From Mytilus trossulus (Eukaryota; Mollusca; Bivalvia; Mytilida; Mytilidae), in the NCBI RefSeq assembly GCF_036588685.1, contig NC_086378.1, positions 75,905,127-75,969,126 of the forward strand: a DNA stretch of 64,000 bases, given 5' to 3'. This document shows positions 59,530 to 64,000 of this stretch, in pieces. The translations under genes and the position numbers were made by a program. How positions within the stretch are numbered: position 1 is the stretch's first letter; the number at the start of each line of letters is the position of its first letter. The notes below the pieces were generated by a model. The model saw nothing but the letters and a program-made list of their open reading frames with translations. It did not search any database and was not told the DNA's origin.

Positions 59530-62500
59530 CTATCTATCTGTACGTGCATTAAAAACATCGATTTCATCATCAGAGTCTACATTAGCTTCTCCGTTACGTA
59601 TCAACATTTCCAAGTCATGTGACAATTCTTTAGTGTCTGTTTTTCCTGTAACAAAGCAAAAAAAGTTTAAAATAAGATATAAAATAAATGTAGATGATGC
59701 CCCTGCTTGCATATAACATAAGAAAGGGACATAACTCAAGAAATGTAAAAGTGACGCCACCCAAATTTCGAACATTATCTTTTAAAAATATCCTAGTTGT
59801 GTGTGGTAATAAGCATTATGCATAAGTTTCATAACATTTGGTAGAAGCAAACTTAAGTTAGAGAATGGAAACCAAAAAAATCAGCATTTTTTTCATTTGA
59901 AGAGGACTATATCCCTAGATAGCACAAGTAATGTTACCCAAATTTAAACTGAACGAATCTGTGGTTTAGACAGAACAGAAACCAATTTCAGGAGGTACAT
60001 ACAGACTCATTAGGTTAAAACAACTAATGCCCACAAAGTTATACATAGTATACATCATGTACCTGGTATTGTGGAATCATTTATTTTTTCATAAATTGTA
60101 CTCTTTTGGATATTTGATTTGATGATTTTGTCCCTGGTTAGGAAAGGGTTTAACCCAGACACATTCTGTATGATTTGCCTGTCCCAAATCAGGAGCCTGT
60201 TATTCAGTGTTTTTTGTCTGTTGCTGTGTTATAAGGTATTTGTTTTTTGTTAATTTTTTTTAACACAAATTAGGCCGTTAGTTTTTTCGTCTGAATTGTG
60301 TTACATTTGTCATTTCTGGGCTTTTTACAGTTGACTATGCGGTAAGGGCTTTGTACATTGTTGAAGGTCATACAGTAGCCTATAGTTATCAATTTCTGTG
60401 TCATTTGAACTTTTTGGGAGAATTGTCTTATTTGCAATCATACCACATCTTCTTTTTGTCATATTAGACCAATAGACCCATCAAATTCTCTAAGAAAATA
60501 AACCTACAAAACCAAACAACAAGAACAACACATTGTCAAGATATTTTGACTAGATACAAACATAAAATTACTTCATACTAATTTTTACTTACTATAAACA
60601 GCTTTCAGAATAACATGTAATGAGATCCCTGCTAAACAAGCCACAAGACCAAGGCCATTTAAAAATGTCATTTTATCACCATTAACTGTGGCTGCTAAAT
60701 ACAATGTACAAATTTCCTGAAAGATTCAAAATAATTAGAAAATCATGAAACATGAAAATTCTCAAATAAACTAGTGATTCATATTTTCTTTACATCAATT
60801 TCTTCAAAGATGTCAATTATGAATATACTTTATGGTAAGATTCTTAGCAATGATACTAACTCATAATTAATTTCATTTTGTTGCACTGTTTGTTTTATAT
60901 CTTGTATTGTAATGACAACGGGTTCCCATTTTCAGTCTTTTGAGAAAATGAAAATTTGAACTTTTACTTCTTGAAATGTCAAAAAAACAGTTATGTGACC
61001 ACAGTTATTTTTTTATTTCTTTTAAAGAAAAGGTCTATAAAGTAAAGCATATTAGTTGATTCTAATGGAATGATCTATCTGTTATTTATAATTATTGAAA
61101 ATGAAAGTTGACCTAAATAATTACAAAGAAGTAAACATTCATGCCATATTTTTATATTCACTTTGATGACGAGGGAAATTTAAGAAAACTTATTTAATAT
61201 GAATTAAAGAGCCCATCTTCTTTAAGAAAGAAAAAAAAACCACAAAAAACTGAACACTGTAATATATAACAATCAAGTCTTGTATAGGTATGTTCTACAC
61301 TTACTTTAAATATTCCTGCTATAGACAGTGTTAAACTTGATGTGTTAGCTAACAATAAAAATTCACTGAATTCTAGAAAGAAGGCTAAAACTGCTCCAAG
61401 TAATACTAATCCTGCATTTCTCATCACAAGGGATACATCTGAATACCTAAAGAAATCTGCCTTGGCACTCAGTAACTCTCCTGTAAAACAAAAAAAAACA
61501 TTCATATTAACTACAACATGTAAGAGGCTCATAAGATTCAACAGTGAAGGAAAAAAAAGAAAGGGCGAAGACCCAGTTTAGGGGTCTCGAGGGTATTATT
61601 TTTTTTTTTTTAAATATAGGATTTCGCTATTTTATTTTGGTAAATGAACTTTATCATTTACTTAATTATAATAGAAAAATAAAATTAAAAGATGGGGTCA
61701 CTGTTCATTAAGCTAACTAAGTTCCTTTGAAAGAAGCGAGCATTTTTGTTAAGGTATTTTTTCTGTTGAACTAATAGAGAAAATAGAGGTAATATTGAAT
61801 TTTTTTTTTTTTTTTACAGAAATCGCTTAAATTTTACAGTTGTTTGGTTTAAGTACAACTTTTTTTAAAAAATAATAGAAGATGTTGGTCAGCAATGAGT
61901 TAAAAAAGATATTTCAATTTCAATTTAAATGTAATAGAAATGACATTTTTGCACCAAAGGGAGATAATTTGGAGCTTTTTCAATGATACATGTATAAACT
62001 TTTTAAAGTCATTGTGGGCCAAAACAAATTGTTTTTTTTGTTGATTTTTGTACCTTATCATAAAGTTAGAACTAACAGTGTAATACAATGTAAATAAAAT
62101 TTGTAACGAAAACAAGAATGTGTCCCAAGTACATGGATGCCCCATCTGCACTATCATTTTCTATGTTTAGTGTACTGTGAAAATGGGATAAAATCTCTAA
62201 TTTGGCATTAAAATTAAAGATCATATAATAGGGAACATGTTTACTAAATTTCAAGTTGATTAGACTTCAAGTTCATCAAAAAATTGTTTAAACAGCAATT
62301 GTCAATAATATTCAAATACATGAGAGTATATACATATATTTGTTAATGAGTATATGAGCAAAACCTCAATCCAATAAATCTTCTGCCAGAGGAGCCTCTT
62401 AAAACAAAAATGTTAATGTAGGTAAATATCTGTTAGCCTGAGATCTAGGCTCACATCAAAATTGTCTAAATATATGAGCAGATTTGCCATTTCAGATCAA

Positions 62501-62820
62501 ATTTGTTAATTTAAACATGTTAAAAACATAATACATATATTGACATTCCGACTGAAAATTTTGCACTAAATGCTATGATTATTGTGAATTTATTACTAGG
62601 GTACCATAATAAGTGGAAAGAGAAAAAGTTGCATTTTCATACATATCTATTTGGTTAGTTTGTTTTTAAAAGTCTGCATACAATAGAGTTATATTAGACA
62701 TTCTAAAAATACATTTCAAAATTTATAAATACAAACCTTCAAATGCTATGGATAAAGGTAACAAGCCAACAATCATCCATGGCTGTATGTGGAACATCAT
62801 GTCTAGTGGATTACTTAAAC
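59530..62820 (-). CDS. SLC35C2: solute carrier family 35 member C2 (last four coding exons, partial)
   Basis: Exons on the - strand: 62820-62737, 61480-61305, 60716-60593, 59645-59530 (stop). Phases join exactly and encode the C-terminal 165 residues. Recognisable family text: [48 protein letters not shown] and [12 protein letters not shown], matching the second half of the nucleotide-sugar transporter fold of human SLC35C2. It comprises several hydrophobic helices followed by an acidic cytosolic tail ([11 protein letters not shown]). The human protein lies in the early secretory pathway, is related to the GDP-fucose transporter and promotes Notch fucosylation. The first exon here begins mid-codon (Gly), so N-terminal exons lie beyond the right end. 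Small frames on the + strand (61342-61581, 62748-63071) are shadows. Confidence 0.92.
60230..60465 (+). repeat. ATTGGCAATCATACCACATC family copy
   Basis: TTAGGCCGTTAGTTTTTTCG through TTACATTTGTCATTTCTGGG and CAGTAGCCTATAGTTATCAA to the tail TTTGCAATCATACCACATCT. In SLC35C2 intron between the last two exons. Confidence 0.7.
62085..62290. repeat. 5' part of an interspersed bivalve repeat
   Basis: AACAAGAATGTGTCCCAAGT, GATGCCCCATCTGCACTATC and TTTCAAGTTGATTAGACTTC; its 3' half type is seen at 26180-26344. In SLC35C2 intron. Confidence 0.65.
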
Positions 62821-64000
62821 CTAAATATACAGTACAAATCTTATATATCTTATATATGTGGAACATCATAGCACATCTCTCATCAAGTAATATAAACCTA
62901 CATAATCAAGATGCACAAAAGAGACAACATTTTTTTTATCTTCTATTGTGCAAGAGGGTACATATTGTTAAACCAATAAAGTCATTGAACCCATGGAAGT
63001 ATTATATTGACAGGAACTACTACGACCCGACTTCAAACGTTTCATCTGCGATACCGCGTCCAATTCAATGACATGTTAATTAGCTTGAAACATGGCACGT
63101 TATTTACATACCAGCGTGTGATGCCCTACAATATTGTCAGTCTCGGTTGCTTTCGGGATTACGGAAATAAACGAAGAAATCCAAAGTTGTGATAAATTCT
63201 TTGGAAACAGCAATCAGCAAACCTCGGCAGATTCCGTTACTTAACTGTGCCGATTGAGTGATTGATGAATTAATGCGAGTCATCATTAATTCTATAGAAA
63301 AACACATTGACGATGGAAATTTGTATCAAATTTATTGAATAAATGCCACATGTCTATTGATTTATTTTCGGTAGACATTGCACTTAATGTAAAAATATAC
63401 ATTGCAAGTTGTTATTATATAAACTACTGTTTACTCCATTGAGTGGCACTCATTTCCTGTATATTTAAGACGAATGTAAATGATCGTTCTGATAAAATCA
63501 AAAGATCAAAGAAATTTCAAATAAATGTAGGAATTATTAAGCTTCGCTCTAAATCCAGGGTAAGATCATTGGTTGGTATATACGAATGTTCAGCTGAACC
63601 CCGATGTGTTGAAATATTTTTTTAGTACTGCGACTCAGGGATTTTTATAGTGACATTATACAAATTCTTGTGCGACTGTTCAATAATATTTACCAGTATC
63701 ATTTGGTCGGATATAGTCATAACATATTTTAGAGGACAGAAATGTATTATCTAAATATCTATTTAACGTAGTTAGATCTCTGTTTTCTTCTGCTGTATTT
63801 TGTTGATTGGTACTTGCTCGATTAATTTTCGTATTGTAAACTGGAAATTTCTACTTTCCAGGATAATCCAGTAACTTAACCATATATGGACCATAATTTG
63901 GTATTCGGCCTTTAGTTTCTTTTTGTATCCTTTTTTATAAGTTCTAAAATTTTAACTTTTATTTTGTGGGTTGTGTTGGTGTTAGAATAGTATGAATGGA
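62821..64000. other. SLC35C2 intron or upstream sequence, no exon found
   Basis: I searched the - strand for the upstream SLC35C2 exon and saw none. Near 62855 TATGTGGAACATCATAGCAC echoes TATGTGGAACATCATGTCTA of the exon at 62787, a small local duplication. Several overlapping short frames are unsupported. Confidence 0.4.

Noticed and set aside
61194-61541. 115-codon frame as a separate gene
   Set aside because: It is an SLC35C2 exon plus read-through into both introns.

Overview
The window looks like nuclear DNA of a marine bivalve, most probably a mussel-like (Mytilus-type) species. It is AT-rich, its genes are split by GT-AG introns, and most intergenic and intronic DNA consists of interspersed repeats typical of bivalve genomes: short palindromic MITEs, a recurring repeat tail containing GTCTCATTGGCACTCATACC, a decayed LINE and long satellites. 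The species call is an inference. There is no sign of prokaryotic or viral genome organisation.

Layout: (1) 1.6-17.2 kb, + strand: a complete GTP-dependent phosphoenolpyruvate carboxykinase gene in 13 coding exons (689 codons). Its intron 7 is bordered on both sides by tandem arrays built from the adjacent exon ends. (2) 17.8-23.7 kb: repeat-rich spacer with two families of internally repetitive elements. (3) 24.4-29.2 kb, + strand: a six-exon gene for a 350-residue protein resembling sperm microtubule inner proteins. (4) 29.5-30.9 kb, - strand: a 5'-truncated, frameshifted LINE reverse transcriptase. (5) 31.2-32.7 kb: a foldback element, then an intronless 202-codon orphan ORF. (6) 36.5-37.5 kb: interspersed repeats with a nested Harbinger-type MITE. 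(7) 37.65-39.65 kb, - strand: a two-exon TMEM223-like mitochondrial membrane protein gene. (8) 39.9-43.8 kb: foldback elements, a 650-bp hAT-like non-autonomous transposon and an orphan exon-like ORF. (9) 44.2-48.9 kb, + strand: a probable gene with non-coding 5' exons and a single coding exon for a 262-residue basic, probably nuclear, orphan protein. (10) 49.6-56.9 kb: two large satellites, a 22-bp palindromic unit and a 52-bp unit with a 1307-bp higher-order duplication. (11) 57.5-58.3 kb: two copies of a Tc1/mariner-type MITE, with a third copy at 27.3 kb. (12) 59.5-62.8 kb, - strand: the last four coding exons of SLC35C2, whose upstream exons lie beyond the right edge.

The genes are ordinary, unlinked nuclear genes with no operon-like logic. 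PEPCK is the metabolic landmark. In bivalves it serves gluconeogenesis and, during anoxia, PEP carboxylation towards succinate. The most unusual feature is the pair of exon-derived minisatellites flanking PEPCK intron 7. The left one copies the P-loop coding segment and its 5' splice site 14 times. The right one copies the next exon's start and its 3' splice site six times, with a unit that could be included in frame.
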